A DNA stretch of 64,000 nucleotides from Phialocephala subalpina. Taxonomy: Eukaryota; Ascomycota; Leotiomycetes; Helotiales; Mollisiaceae. A program made the translations under genes and the position numbers. Of the stretch, positions 24,540 through 36,240 are shown piece after piece. The DNA is taken from NCBI GenBank assembly GCA_900073065.1, contig FJOG01000020.1, positions 153,770 through 217,769 on the forward strand, written 5' to 3'. Below the pieces are notes generated by a model that was given only the letters and a program-made list of their open reading frames with translations, made no database searches and was not told the DNA's origin. The first letter of the stretch is position 1. Every line of letters begins with the position of its first letter.

Positions 24540-26237
24540 ATGGCCAGTCCATCCACCCTCTCCTCCCCTTCAGAGCCCATGAACCTAGACAACGACGACG
24601 ACACAGACTATGGCTCCGACTTCTCCGCCGGCGAAGAAGAAATAGTCTCGCGCCTCTTATCTGGCCAACCCATCGTCGAAGAAGACAACCCGATAACAAA
24701 CCCTCCAACAACCGAACTCGAGATTGAAATCGAACTCGAATTCCACGATGCGCTACAAACTCTTCGTCTGCCAAAGATACTTGGGGAGGAGTATTGGGCT
24801 CCAAGACCGCTGTTCGAGGCAGCGAGGGCAGCGGAGCAGGTTGCTGAGCAGCTCGGGAATGTGGCTTCGCGATCACCCCCAAGGGAGGACCGGTATCCGG
24901 ACTGTAAGTCGCTTTCCCCTCATCTTCGATCATGAAATGGATGAATAGATCTGACTGACGCCCAGCGTCTAGTAAGCCAACAGATCCGCGACCCGATCAA
25001 GGAAAAAGATCTCGAGATAGCGAGGGAACCACTACCTGAAGATCCAGTAGCGCCAGATACGAGATCTCCCATCGAAAGATTCCGCACACAGCCGAAGAAA
25101 GCTCTGTCAGTTACGGATTTGGTGAGCCCGGCTTGGTGTGAGTTGCAGTATTGGTATACCCTCACAAAACATGGGAGGAAAAGGCGGACGCCGGCCATGA
25201 AGCAGGGAAGTGCTGTGCATAAAGTTCTCGAAGACCAAGTGCACACGACAGTGAAGGTCGATATTGAGACGAAAGAAGATGCGTGGGGATTGAGGATTTG
25301 GAATGTTATACAAGGACTGAAGACGTTGAGGGATACTGGGATGACGAGGGAGTTGGAGATTTGGGGGACGGTTGATGGATTGGTCGTTAATGGCGTTATT
25401 GATGAGCTATCGTATATTTGTCCAGATGCCGAGCTTGAGGAGTCGATAGAGAAGCCGACAACGCAGGATGAACCGCCTCCGGATCAGACGACTTTGACGG
25501 AGTTCTTTAAGGCGGAGGGGAGTTCGATAGCAGAAGCTACACGATCGAAGCGCCGGCCACAACCGAAAAAGGTGTACCTCTGCGATGTTAAGACTCGAGG
25601 CGTCAAGTCCCTTCCCTCGGCATCAGCTTTCAAGCCTACCAAGATCCAATTAATGCTCTACCACCGACTACTTTCCTTACTCGCCACCAACACCGTCGAT
25701 TTTTCGATATTGACAACACGGTATAACCTCGATGCTACGAGGACATTCTCGGATTCCTTCATTGCACAGGTCGGGAGTTTGAACGAGGAATTCTTCTCCG
25801 CGAAGACTTCTCAAACATCAAACTCCCAAAGCCAAGGCCTAGATATCTCCCAATCGTCACAGGACTCGACGACCATACTACTAGCACATAATAATCTCAA
25901 CTCCCTCTGGTCATTGATGATCAACGAATTCCAAATCACACTTCCCAGTGGCTCTGCCTCGCTCGGAAACGTCTTGAAAGCGGAATACAGAAGTCGAGAT
26001 ACTGGCGAAATCGTAGGCGCTAAGGCATTCATGATGGACAACGACGAATTAACAAGATACGTGGAACGAGAAATGCAATGGTGGAAAGGAGAACGAGAAC
26101 CGGTGGGCGTGGTGATTGAGGAGGCGTTTAAATGTAGGAGTTGTGATTTTGCTGAGAGTTGTGAGTGGAGGTTGAAGAAGGTTGAGGAGGCGAAGGAGAA
26201 GGTTAGGATGAGTAGGAGGAGGAGTGCTGTGGTCTGA
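24540..26237 (+). CDS. EXO5: Exonuclease V, mitochondrial/nuclear 5' exonuclease
   Basis: Two exons, 24540-24903 and 24973-26237, joined over a 69-nt intron (GTAAGT...CGTCTAG) chosen because it alone restores the frame. The product is 542 aa. An acidic N-terminus precedes the DEM1/EXO5 core. The core has VSPAWCELQYWY with the first Fe-S cysteine, KQGSAVHKVLEDQVH, the nuclease acidic residues in IWGTVDGLVVNGVIDEL and the LCDVKTRGVKSLPS motif with the catalytic D-x-K. Near the C-terminus is CRSCDFAESCEW, which supplies the remaining three 4Fe-4S cysteines. EXO5 family enzymes are single-strand exonucleases used in mitochondrial DNA maintenance (yeast) or interstrand crosslink repair. All key residues are present. 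Confidence 0.9.
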
Positions 26238-26465
26238 TCAAATTTTTTTCGGGCATGGTATTCATTGCATACTTGCATCTGCATATGCATAGCGGGCGTT
26301 GGTCGATATCTTGGAATGGAAGGGCAGGACAATATTTACGTTGCATGACATATATACACCGAATCAACCAGCTATGTACAATCCTGCTTTCACCCACTTC
26401 TCTCCTCTGGATTTCTTATTCTCCTGCCCTTCCTCCTTCACTATCTTAACTTATACTCTCCATCA

Positions 26466-27366
26466 TCATCCCTCCAGCTTCACTTCTCGTCTCCCAACAG
26501 CCGTCTGATCATTATAGTAATGAATCTATCAGTGACATCAGCTCACGTCCTTATCAAGATTGGGATTAAAGTAGGGAGAGAAAGGAACTCACAGTCTCAT
26601 CCACACACCCCGCCGGCGTCAGATACGCATAATTCCCCAAATTAATCCACAAAGTCTGATTCTCACACACCAACCACGCACTCAAATTCGGCCTGTTGAT
26701 ATCCGGCGTACTCCACGTCACCGCATCCCCCGAGAACGCAAACGTCCCGTAAGTATTCTCCGTCGCATTAAAACTCATGCTGAGTTTCGTAGCAGCAGTA
26801 GTATTCTGCTGCACGTTGGCGTAGAGGGTATAAGTGGAGTTTATCAATTGGACGAGCTGCCCGGATATTATTTGGAATTGGCCGGCTGTGGTGTAGGAGT
26901 CTAGGACGGCGTCGCCGGGGGAGTAGAGGGGGCGGGATTGGAGGTATTTGTGGAAGTTTGGGGATTCGACGGCGCGGATCCAGTAGTATCCTGATTGGAG
27001 TGTGGTTCCGGGACCGGAAGCAGAGGAGGAGCCGCCGGAGAGGGTGGTTGATGCTGAGCCGACGACGGTGGTGGGTGTTGGGGAGGTGGTGGAAGAGGCT
27101 GCGACGCCTGGGATGCATTGGGAGTAGTAGTCGCTAAAGAGTGTTAGATATGAGGAGGAGGGAGGGGAGATAAGGGGAGAGGACGAACCCGTCGACTGTG
27201 CAGACGTAGCCTTCAACGCAGGTTGTTGCTCCTGTCCATCCTATTCCTCCACCTGTTCTCATTAGCTTCTGTGATCTCAAAGATCATGGACACTCGTACA
27301 TTGACCCCAAGCGCTCTGCTGAGCGAGAGCAGCAGTAGCTGACAACAGAACTAAAATCGACTTCAT
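26466..27366 (-). CDS. Secreted CBM1 (cellulose-binding) protein
   Basis: Four exons on the minus strand: 27366-27300, 27252-27189, 27133-26593 and 26525-26466, giving 243 aa. A signal peptide (MKSILVLLSATAALAQ) is followed at once by a family-1 carbohydrate-binding module, split by two introns: AWGQCGGIGWTGATTC, then VCTVDGDYYSQCIPG. The spacing of cysteines and aromatic residues is canonical. A Ser/Thr linker leads to a ~150-residue C-terminal domain that I do not recognise as a catalytic family. It contains GYYWIRAVESPNFHKYLQS, several N-glycosylation sites and a Cys pair. The protein likely binds plant cell walls outside the cell. The last small exon is less certain; without it the frame ends at 26566. 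Intron 2 uses the donor GTTCGT. Confidence 0.85.
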
Positions 27367-28183
27367 GACTGCGAATTTCCACAACAAAAATATATACAGG
27401 AAGAGAAATTTCAATCAACGAGCACTCAAAACAAGCTTTACTAACCCCATCTTGGGGCCCGATCTCCTTTAACACCTCGCCAAACCATCGCAATCTTGGT
27501 ACCGCCGGTCCGACATCACCGGGAGCAATATATCTGCATTTTGCCAGATTGCGTAGCCTCGCAGGTACAGACTTCTGTGTGGAGGACAAATCAGCTCCGA
27601 GATAAAACTTGGGAAAGTAAGGGCTTGTGAACAGCCTGATTGGAAGTACGGAATGAAGCATCGTTTTGAGTTTAAAGAAAATTCGTTTGAGGGAGGCGAG
27701 AGATGGAGATACAGTGTTTTGCGGGGATGCATGATGCCCCTGAATGGGACTCGGTAGTGAGGTTCCGAAGGAGGGGTATCACGTGGACATGTACTTGGTG
27801 ATCTGGCGTGAAGCTAGAGATGTTCTGCTTGCCTGGGATTTTCGACATGAAGGGAGCTCTGCCAAACATTTAGAGATCTCAACGACTGAGTCTGAAAAGC
27901 ACGAAAATATATCATAAGAAACGATGACGAATACAAATGGCAACCCCACCCCCACTTTCTGCCGCTTCATTCCTTGACTCTCAAGCTTTCGTCCCGCACC
28001 AAGGACGTTGAAAAGCAGTCCTGCATTTCTTCTTGACTTGGCCTCGAAATGATCCTCCCAATTTCGAGTCAGAGCAAAACGTAGCGAGATTCCTCAACTC
28101 TCGCTTCCAAACTTTTCATCACCGGCTCCTCTACCCGTCTCGCTTCGCACACTTCGACATCCCTCGAGTCCTTTTCTTCCACA
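27367..28183. other. Divergent intergenic region
   Basis: About 820 bp between the CBM1 gene (-) and the dehydrogenase gene (+). Frames on the minus strand here have no family signal. Promoters of both genes are expected. Confidence 0.45.
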
Positions 28184-29253
28184 ATGCCACAGACCTGGCT
28201 CATAGTTGGCGCCTCTCGAGGCATCGGCCTCGAATTCGTCTCCCAACTGCTCACCCTCGGCCACACCGTAATAGCAACAGCTCGAGCACCAACAACCGCA
28301 CCACCAGTCGATGCTACTGGCAATGAATCCAAACTTTGGTCCTTAACCGGAACACCGAATGGTCACAACCTTACGATTTTGGAATGCGATGTGAGCTCGG
28401 AAAAGAGTATTAAAGAATTCACGGAACAAGTGAGGAAATTGGGGAGGATGGGGTGTGTGTTAGAGAGAGGGGGAGGGGTGATTGATGTTGTGGTTTTGAA
28501 TGCTGGAGTGTTGGATTATCCGAATCGGATTTCAGAGATGTCAGTTCACCTTCATACTGTGCTCCCCAGATGTCTTTATTTTTGTCGGAAAGGTATAAGG
28601 GCTAACTGTCTCAAAGATCACAACAAGCATTCCACCACCACCTAACAACCAACACAATCGGACCCCTCCTAACCGCCTCCTCACTCCTCTCCCTCTCTGG
28701 CCCACCACCTCTCCCCCCTGTTGAATCTCTCATCCCAAAATCTCCAAACGGACCACCACCATCTCCCTTCCTCCCCTCAGTCCCGATCCATATCCGCACC
28801 CTAGTATTCATATCCTCAGACTCCGGTTCTACCACCCTTTTCCGAGGGTTTGAAGATGGATTTGGCGCCTACTCCGTCTCGAAAGTGGCTTTGAATCAAG
28901 GACTTAGACATCTTGCTGCTGAGTTACAGCTTAAATCTAAACAAAACTCATCGAGCTCTGCCTCAACATATCTTAGTTCTCCTTCGGCGAGTCCGTCGAA
29001 GCCACCAGTCGTATTAGCAATCCATCCAGGTGAAGTAGCGACAGATATGGCATCCAACGTCGACCTAGCATGGGAAGTAGAGGGGATTATTAGCCCAGAA
29101 GAGAGTATCAGGAGTATGTTGAAGGTTATTGCGGACAAGGGGTGGGGAGGAATGGATGAGGGTGGGGTTGCTAGTTCGCAGAGGGAAGGGAGGAAAGGGG
29201 AAGTTGGGGAGGCAACGTTCTGGACGTGGGAGGGGAGGAGGTATCCTTGGTGA
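28184..29253 (+). CDS. Short-chain dehydrogenase/reductase
   Basis: Two exons, 28184-28539 and 28617-29253 (donor GTCAGT, acceptor CTCAAAG), give 330 aa. The Rossmann start has the cofactor motif GASRGIGLEF near residues 9-18. CDVSS marks the adenine-binding Asp, LNAG the NAG motif, and YSVSK the catalytic Tyr and Lys, with Ser residues upstream in FISSDSGS. The product resembles fungal C-factor-like classical SDRs that reduce small carbonyl compounds with NAD(P)H. It is longer than the 250-aa norm because of Pro/Ser-rich insertions before and after the active site. The substrate is unknown. It converges on ALG9 with only ~130 bp between stop codons. Confidence 0.85.
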
Positions 29254-29381
29254 TCACAAGTGTAAATTCGAGAAGTAGGTGTGAAGATTATACCATTTAT
29301 GAGATCTTGATTCTCTTCTCTACATGTTGTCGTAAGTACACTTTTATCCTATCTTGTATCATACATTCATCCCATCATCCT

Positions 29382-31385
29382 TCACTTATGTGTTTTCCTC
29401 TTCAACAAGCAGTGGTCTCCCCACTTCCTCTTGTACTTCTCTGGAGTAAACGGCGAAAGATCAGGAAGCCACATGACCCTGCTCAAGAAGTGAGTTCTTG
29501 AAGCATCCATGAAGTCGACGCACTTGACTTGTTCCCAGTGATCGACTTCGAGGATGTAATGTGGCTCATGTTGTGATTGGCTGGAGCCGGGGTAGTAAGT
29601 GTCAACAAGGAAGTCGCAACTTCTTAGATCGACCTGGCTGAGTCAGTTTCTTATCATGATGTTGAGAGGGGTTGTTGACTTACATATTTGCTCATGTCCT
29701 CTTCATTTCTATCATTCATCCCAGACGGCATGAGCCAAGCTCCGGCCCAGAACCCAGTCTTGGCTTCAGAAAACTCCCCAGGTAGAAGACCGTTGAACTC
29801 GCTCTTGACGAACTTTGCTCGCATATTCTTTGGCAGGTGGTAAGAACTTGGGAAGCGGTACCATTCCTTGCCGAAGCAGACAGAGTCTCCATAATTTCCA
29901 ACTTCTTCAAGTGGTTGATAGATCTTCAGCGGTGCTGAATATGCTTTGTAGATGCCATAGATTCTAGCAACACCTAGATCCACTGATGCGATGAGGAAGA
30001 TACTGACGACGAATAGCTTTAGTCGAGCTGGAAGTCTTCCGATTAACGATTTCGGGTTCGAATTGCCGAAAGATGCCAGGATAATGTGAAGTCCCATAGC
30101 AGCGTTGAGGGCCAAGCAAGGGTACATAGGATACATGAATCTCTCTTCCTTGTGTGGCTGGAAGCTGAAGATCGCGAGCCATAAGTAAAATGGACTCATA
30201 AATACGATGCTTCGAAGCCCGTTGATTGTGTTAGTCTGCTGATTGCGTGTGAAAGCTTTCTGCAACACAAACAATGGCAGCGCTGCGAGTGCCAACACGA
30301 ACCAAATGTTGAAATTTAGGAGTAGATTTCGGAAGTAGAAATGCCATGGCTCAGTGCCGTAAATTTCTGGTCCACGACCGGCTCCGCTGAAGATGTTGTA
30401 CCAAACAATGTTAAAAGGTACCACGACCATCTTCTTGTAGAAGAAGCCTGAGATGAGGAATTCGAAGATCTGACGGGTTCCTTTAGCAATATTATCCTAT
30501 CACTCAGAGGGCGACTCACCAAAATGAGAATTCCTGCTATGACACCTCGCCCAGTCCTTATAATCGTATCGATGAAAGCTTCCTTGCTGCTTAAGGTTGC
30601 AAGAATGATCTCCTCGACCAGGAATGGTAGAGATAGTGCCATAGAGAAGGGCCATCCAAGTATTCCGCCAACAGCAAACCAACCTATACCCCACGCGGTC
30701 TTCAACCCACCTCTCCAATTCATGAATGATGCCATTCCCAACATTGTGCAGTACATGGCGAAGCTCGAAGGTAAGAATGCTGCAGAAGCATGAAACATTC
30801 CTGGACTGAAGACCATGGCGAAGAAGAAGAAAAGGGCGACACGAGGATTTAAAGTGTTGTTGACCACTCGGAACATCAGGGTCTGGCAGAGAGCGCAGAC
30901 GAAAGCCAGGGCATATCGGATAAAATAGAATTCTCCAACCTGTACGTATGAGTATATATGGAAGATGTTGAAAATGTGGCAGATGATCCTACCTTCGTGG
31001 AAAAGGGGAGTAGCCGTCTGAAGCTTCCAATCAAGGCGTGTATGGCGATGTATAGCCAACTTCTGATCGCGTACTCGGGCGAGTACTCCCACGTCTGCAG
31101 ACCATAGCCATGACTGATATAATGTGTCGGCTCCCAGTAATTGAAGGTCTCATCGCAGTCTTGTATCGGCGCATATAGAGCAGAAAGTAAATTCGCAATG
31201 AAGAAGAGGTAGAAGGCGCCAATCGGCTTCACGGCGAAAGGAGTCTCGGGCCTGTTGAGGTCAGCTGGAATTCTGCAGATGGCGGGCGGGTCGGGAAATA
31301 TTGACCTCTTCTTTGGCGGGGGCTGAGTGAATGGCCGATGTTTAGCATTCTGCTTCAGGGCGGGATTGACTGCCTTTGGAGGCAT
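29382..31385 (-). CDS. ALG9: ALG9 alpha-1,2-mannosyltransferase
   Basis: Four exons on the minus strand: 31385-30993, 30939-30520, 30469-29684 and 29633-29382, all phase 0, giving 616 aa. The start is the ATG of MPPKAVNP. The N-terminal luminal loop has DCDETFNYWEPTHY with the catalytic acidic pair and GLQTWEYSP, typical of GT22 enzymes. The central loop has HKEERFMYPMYP, the ALG9-type HKEERF motif, and many membrane helices lie between them. The enzyme adds alpha-1,2-mannose from dolichol-phosphate-mannose to the lipid-linked oligosaccharide on the ER luminal side, for N-glycosylation. The fourth exon supplies a hydrophilic C-terminus and fits the family length. ALG12 and GPI mannosyltransferases share the fold, but the motifs favour ALG9. 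Confidence 0.93.
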
Positions 31386-31615
31386 CTTGAATGTCCTTCT
31401 TTGGCCTGGAACTTTTCTGCCTCGCGATGAACGATTCTGTCTCGTGTCTGGCGGCTTGAAGCTACCTATGACGAAGCTACTGACCCCTGTCACGCTAAGA
31501 ACTGGGGTCTAAAAGTTCAGGTTGATGCTCCACTAAAATATCTCGAGGCTGGAGAAACCTCCAACTTTTTTTTCCAGCAGAATTATTTCAGCACAACGAC
31601 GCATTCAATTTCGAG
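31386..31615. promoter_or_regulatory. Compact bidirectional promoter, ALG9/NAF1
   Basis: Only 230 bp separates the divergent start codons of ALG9 and NAF1. Both promoters and 5' UTRs must fit here, including a T8-9 tract at ~31566. Co-regulation is possible but inferred. Confidence 0.5.
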
Positions 31616-33520
31616 ATGGAAGACCAGATCTTGGACGCAGTTGATAGTGCTAGAGCAACATCGATATCGCCCGAAACAACGCAACCTCACAGCGAACTTG
31701 CCCAACACGAACATTCTACGACCGCGATGAGCATCGATAGCAAGGAGCCAGCAGTTCCCATGCAGGATACCGCAATGGCTGACCCAGGGGATTCGCCGCC
31801 CCTTACACACGCGTTGGAAGCACTTCTAGGTGGACTTGAGCCGGCGAAACCGAAGGCAGAAGAAATGAAGGAGGAAGTTATAGCGAATCGTCAACCACAA
31901 GCAATTGCAGCACCGCTGGAGGCAGTCAATGCGCCGATGCCACCGATGATTCCTGGTCTCACGATGCATACAGAAGTCAATACTCCGGGTATATCTGCAC
32001 CTGTTGATGACACAATGCACACAGAGGTCAATCTGACTGAGAAGCCTGCGCCTGTCAAGGACGAAATTGCTACTGAAGCTGCTCCAGCTCCAACTGTTGA
32101 TGGGCAGTGCGCGGAAGAACAGGAAGGCGAACATCCTGAATGGGAAGTCGACTCATCACCGATCGAATCCTCCTCGGACGACTCTTCGGACGACTCTTCG
32201 GACGACAGTTCGGAGGACGAGAGCGAGGATGGTGACAACGCATACAAGCTGCTGAGCGTGGAAGAGCAGGCAAAAATATTGATGGGGGAGGAAGGCGATG
32301 GGTCAGATGATGAAGGCGCCGGCAAGGCAAAGGGTGTTGGTGGTCCCTTACGAACGAAGAACGAGGTCCCAGAAGTTGTCATCCCTAAGCCAGATGTCAC
32401 AATTACTCCTGAAATGCCAATCCAGGAATTAGGATCTGTAGAAACTATCGTCGAAAACATTCTTCTAATCAAGGCCAAGACAACAGGAGAATACCAGGTA
32501 CTCGAAAGCGGTTCGGTCTTATGTCTAGAGGATAGAAGCGTGATTGGAGTTGTGGCAGAAACCCTCGGCCGAGTCCAACAGCCGTTATACTCGGTAATGT
32601 TCACGAATGCGACTGAACTCAAGGCAGCAGGTCTAGCAGTTGGTGTCAAGATCTTCTATTCAGTCCAACACTCGACTTATGTCTTCACACAAGCTTTGAA
32701 GGCTTACAAGGGATCAGATGCTTCCAATTTACACGACGAGGAAGTAGGAGACGAGGAAATCGAATTCTCTGACGATGAAGCTGAAGCTGAACATAAACGC
32801 AAAATCAAGCAGAAGAAGTTGGAACGAAGAGGCGGCAAGGCACAACAAAATGGGGCTCCAAGACGCGGGGGTCATCCACTGCAACAACAACATCGGGCAT
32901 ATGATCCTGCACAAGGAATCAGTTATGATGACGATGAGGATGGTCCTTATAAGCCATTGGCAAGACCCACCGGATATGCAGATTCAGTTGGCCGAACCGA
33001 AGCGCCTCAAGAAGGAGCATACAACACCCAAGACAGATCTGGCCAAAGTTCAGACAATTTCCGCGGCCGAGGCCGTGGAGATCGTGGTAGAGGTGATCGA
33101 GGTAGGGGCCGTGGCGACAGAGGGCGAGGCAGAGGAGGATATCAGGATCGTCGAAATGATGGCTATTCACTTCCACCTCAACAACCACCACAAAACTTTG
33201 TCCCTCCACCACCACCCGGCATGGGTTTCCCTCCTTTCGCACAATCACCAGGAGCACCTCCGAACTTCTTTGCTCCGCCACAGTATTCTCCCAATCAACC
33301 ACAGATGGGTTGGCCCCAGTACCCGCCTCAGCCTCCATATCAACAGCCATATCAGAACATGCAGAACTGGCCCAGCATGCCCAACATACCTCCAGCTATG
33401 CCTCCCGCTCAGAATGGAGCCTTCATAAACCCAGCTTTCTTCCAAAATGGCCAGGCTGGCAGTCCACCACAGTGGAATCAACAGAATCAACCACAGAATG
33501 GAAGAGGAGGAGGAAAATAA
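31616..33520 (+). CDS. NAF1: H/ACA snoRNP assembly factor Naf1
   Basis: An intronless frame of 634 aa. An acidic N-terminus contains a Ser/Asp tract encoded by a 12-nt DNA repeat around 32170-32220, rich in CK2-like sites. The Gar1/Naf1 RNA-binding core covers ~266-375 (MPIQELGSVETIVENILLI, SVLCLEDRSVIGVVAETLG). A Lys/Arg block, an RGG/RGD-like repeat (GRGRGDRGRGDRGRG) and a Pro/Gln/Met-rich tail follow. Naf1 escorts nascent H/ACA RNAs with Cbf5, Nop10 and Nhp2 and is replaced by Gar1 in the mature particle. Length and domain order fit fungal Naf1. Confidence 0.92.
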   Translation: MEDQILDAVDSARATSISPETTQPHSELAQHEHSTTAMSIDSKEPAVPMQDTAMADPGDSPPLTHALEALLGGLEPAKPKAEEMKEEVIANRQPQAIAAPLEAVNAPMPPMIPGLTMHTEVNTPGISAPVDDTMHTEVNLTEKPAPVKDEIATEAAPAPTVDGQCAEEQEGEHPEWEVDSSPIESSSDDSSDDSSDDSSEDESEDGDNAYKLLSVEEQAKILMGEEGDGSDDEGAGKAKGVGGPLRTKNEVPEVVIPKPDVTITPEMPIQELGSVETIVENILLIKAKTTGEYQVLESGSVLCLEDRSVIGVVAETLGRVQQPLYSVMFTNATELKAAGLAVGVKIFYSVQHSTYVFTQALKAYKGSDASNLHDEEVGDEEIEFSDDEAEAEHKRKIKQKKLERRGGKAQQNGAPRRGGHPLQQQHRAYDPAQGISYDDDEDGPYKPLARPTGYADSVGRTEAPQEGAYNTQDRSGQSSDNFRGRGRGDRGRGDRGRGRGDRGRGRGGYQDRRNDGYSLPPQQPPQNFVPPPPPGMGFPPFAQSPGAPPNFFAPPQYSPNQPQMGWPQYPPQPPYQQPYQNMQNWPSMPNIPPAMPPAQNGAFINPAFFQNGQAGSPPQWNQQNQPQNGRGGGK

Positions 33521-34286
33521 AAGGCGTGTTGCATTAATGATAAATAGTGTACAAACAGGATACCCTCGAGTATGGCGTACAAAATTGACGACTCCGATTC
33601 CCGACAACTTGTCTGGAGAATATCAATGAATACAAACATCATCAAACACACGATATTGGCTGGTAAACTTTCGTCGGCCTTGGGATTCGAGGGATAAAGC
33701 TAGAAGCAGGGCCCGAAGCCATTTTGAGATGAGTCACGTGATACGTCGATCTCATCTCCCGTTGTGAGGCCAGGGTTCTTCTGAAAGTATCAGTACAAGT
33801 TTGCACCGCTTTTCAACGCAGTCTTTGCAATGCATGCATGCCGTTTGGGTCTTATCAACATGTCGGTTCAGAAGTTCGGCTATTTCCAAACCCCCATGTT
33901 CTTCTACACCAAGTTCTCGTGGCATGCATCAGGGGCGCAAACCCGATCCTCCCAGTGGAAGATAGTCATGGCATGATTCTTCGTCTTCGATTCCATTCGC
34001 AGTCTGCTCTGTATTCCAGATGTGGTCTCCTTACGCCGCACCCCTCGTTGGTCGTTGATAGCGTCGCTCTTAGCCGAAATAGGAAGGGGAATCCAGGAGA
34101 TCCGCGATAACGGTCCCACCTTCATGGCGGGGCAGCGTTTCCCAAGGCTTATCGAGGGCAAGAGATGCACTTCACATAAATGTATATTGAATCCAATGAT
34201 GATGTCGTTGAACGTCATTCCAGAAATCTTTGTCGCGGGTCTTCAATTCTTCTCAATACACTCGTACCTGTTGAGAATTCATCATT
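33521..34286. other. Intergenic region
   Basis: About 770 bp between NAF1 and the HRQ-family gene, both on the plus strand. Frames in this stretch show no family signal. Confidence 0.45.
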
Positions 34287-35759
34287 ATGGGTGACATAAT
34301 TCACGAATGCCGAAGTTCGGCAGCGAAATTTCTTGATCGCTCGATCCAAGCAGTATATGCAAACCCAAAATATGTGCTCTATGGTCTCTTTGCACTGTCC
34401 GTGACGGCATGGCTCCTGGTGCGAGCGACGCAATACCTCAAACAATCCACCATCACAAGGCCAAGTACACCAACGCTTGAGAAGGGAGCTTCCCGAACCT
34501 TCAAAGCTCCCTCAAGAAAACCCGGAGGTCAGAAATCCCTCTGAATCATCTCGCATTTGCTGACCGCTCCAGTCTGGGAACCCCAGAAGTTTGATCGGCC
34601 AGCAGCAGTTCCAGCACCAGACTGGAACGTGCATACATCGAAACCCAAGCCCTACCGCCCCTTCAGGCATGGCCCCTACCACATCACCATGGGCCTACGA
34701 AACATGGACTGGAATGAATGGATAGGTGACTCTCCCCACGGCTATTCACAGAAGCCCAGACTGATACCACAACAGAACTTGACAATCACTACCTAAAATT
34801 CCACGCCGACAAAGCAAAGCGTATCATCGAACGCGGACCAAAATGCAGCCACACCGACCCCTCCGCCTTCGACGGCGCCATCGAACTCCTCGAAGAATTC
34901 TGCTCCTACCTCCCACAACGCTACCCGGCCCTCTACAAACGGACTCCCGTCGGAATGGACAATATTCTTACTGGTGAATCATTCAATATCGTTGAACGTC
35001 CTCTGATTGAGGACCCTATGCAGATGGCCGCGCGCATGGTTCAAGATGACTTGGCTATCATGTTTGAGAAAGAAGATGGGCAATACTATTTACTCGCTGG
35101 AAGCATTTTGCTTGCCGGGTTTTGGAAATTGGAAGACAAGTTGGGGATGCCGCTGAGTGAAATCCATACACATGGCGATGTACCAGGGTACAGGGAAAAA
35201 CTTGAGAAGGGAATGATGAATTTCTTCAGGAGAGTGCAGCCTAACGGCCCAGTGCAACGTGTACGTGTCACTCCCTTTCATCCCATCACCTCTTTCCTTT
35301 CCTCCTTCCCGACGGGTAGCGACGCTAGCTGACACGAAACAAAAACAGAACAACTACTTCATCCAAGTCGACGACGAACTAGCCTGGTCCTCCTCAATCG
35401 GCAGCGAAGACGGCCCTGAAGGAACAGTAGGCTGGTTCACCGCCGAGAAAAACAAAGCAATCCAACACCACTATTTCCGTTCCGAGCGCCAAAGTCTCCG
35501 CCGACTCCCACGCAGCGGAGGTGTTGTTTTCACGATCAGAACTTATTTTCATCCGATCACGGAGATTTGTGAGGAGCCGTATGTGCCAGGGAGACTTGCT
35601 AGTGCGGTAAGGAGTTGGGGTGATGATGTTAGTAAGTATAAGGGGAAGGAGAGGTATCAGGATGTGCTGCTGGAGTATTTGGATGGGAGGCATAGGGAGC
35701 AGGTTGAGGCGGGGTTGGAGGTGGAAAAGGAGGAGGAGGTTAGAGCATACCCATTCTGA
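34287..35759 (+). CDS. DUF3445 / HRQ-family protein (heme oxidative N-demethylase-like)
   Basis: Four exons: 34287-34527, 34573-34725, 34776-35260 and 35349-35759, giving 429 aa with frame kept. An N-terminal membrane helix (VLYGLFALSVTAWLLV) anchors the protein. The DUF3445 domain follows: [25 protein letters not shown], the block around PVGMDNILTGESF, and SERQSLRRLPRSGGVVFTIRTY, the HRQ-type segment with Glu in place of His. The related bacterial enzyme HODM uses a PAS-like heme domain to demethylate dimethylamine. Fungal members are uncharacterised, so the reaction is not assigned. The first intron uses a GTCAGA donor and a CTGAC branch. Confidence 0.8.
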
Positions 35760-35899
35760 GCTTGTGAGAAGAGGGGGAGGCGGTGAGCTCGGGTGGCTGC
35801 TGAAGGTGGGTTGGAATGCTTGATGATTGCGATACCTCATCCGCGCTTCCCTTTGCTGTTTGGAAATGAAATGGACAACGGACTTTTTTTCTGGCCCAG

Positions 35900-36115
35900 G
35901 CTTCCAATGCACGTCTCAGCAAGTGCTTCTCCGCTTCATTCATGTTGCGATGCCTTGCATCTTCTGCTATACAGCAAGCCCTTCCGACTATCCGATCTCA
36001 ACTGCGAGATTTCCATACGTGTCTCAAGCAAGTGCTTCCCCGCCTCAGTCATATCACGGTCTTCCGCATGTTCTGTCGTACAGCAAGCCCCTCATCCACA
36101 ATCCTCATAGTGTCT
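35900..36115. repeat. 107-bp tandem repeat, two copies
   Basis: Two adjacent diverged copies share CGTCTCAGCAAGTGCTTC or GTGTCTCAAGCAAGTGCTTC, then TTCATTCAT or CTCAGTCAT, then TACAGCAAGCCC. The offset is about 107 bp. A short further match (CTCAGCAAGCCC) sits at ~36241. A plus-strand frame (35827-36240) runs through it but looks incidental. Confidence 0.6.
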
Positions 36116-36240
36116 CCGATCGCGAGCGCGAGGTTCTCATCCGCCTATACTCCTCTCACCCCTGTTCTTTCCTTCCCTCTTTCCTCTCCACGCTGGTCGT
36201 CTTTACTTTGAGCCTCTTTAAAAAGTTTAGGCTCACTTAG

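Noticed and set aside
35827..36240. 137-codon plus-strand frame
   Set aside because: Spans the 107-bp tandem repeat with no family signal; probably 3' flank of the HRQ gene.
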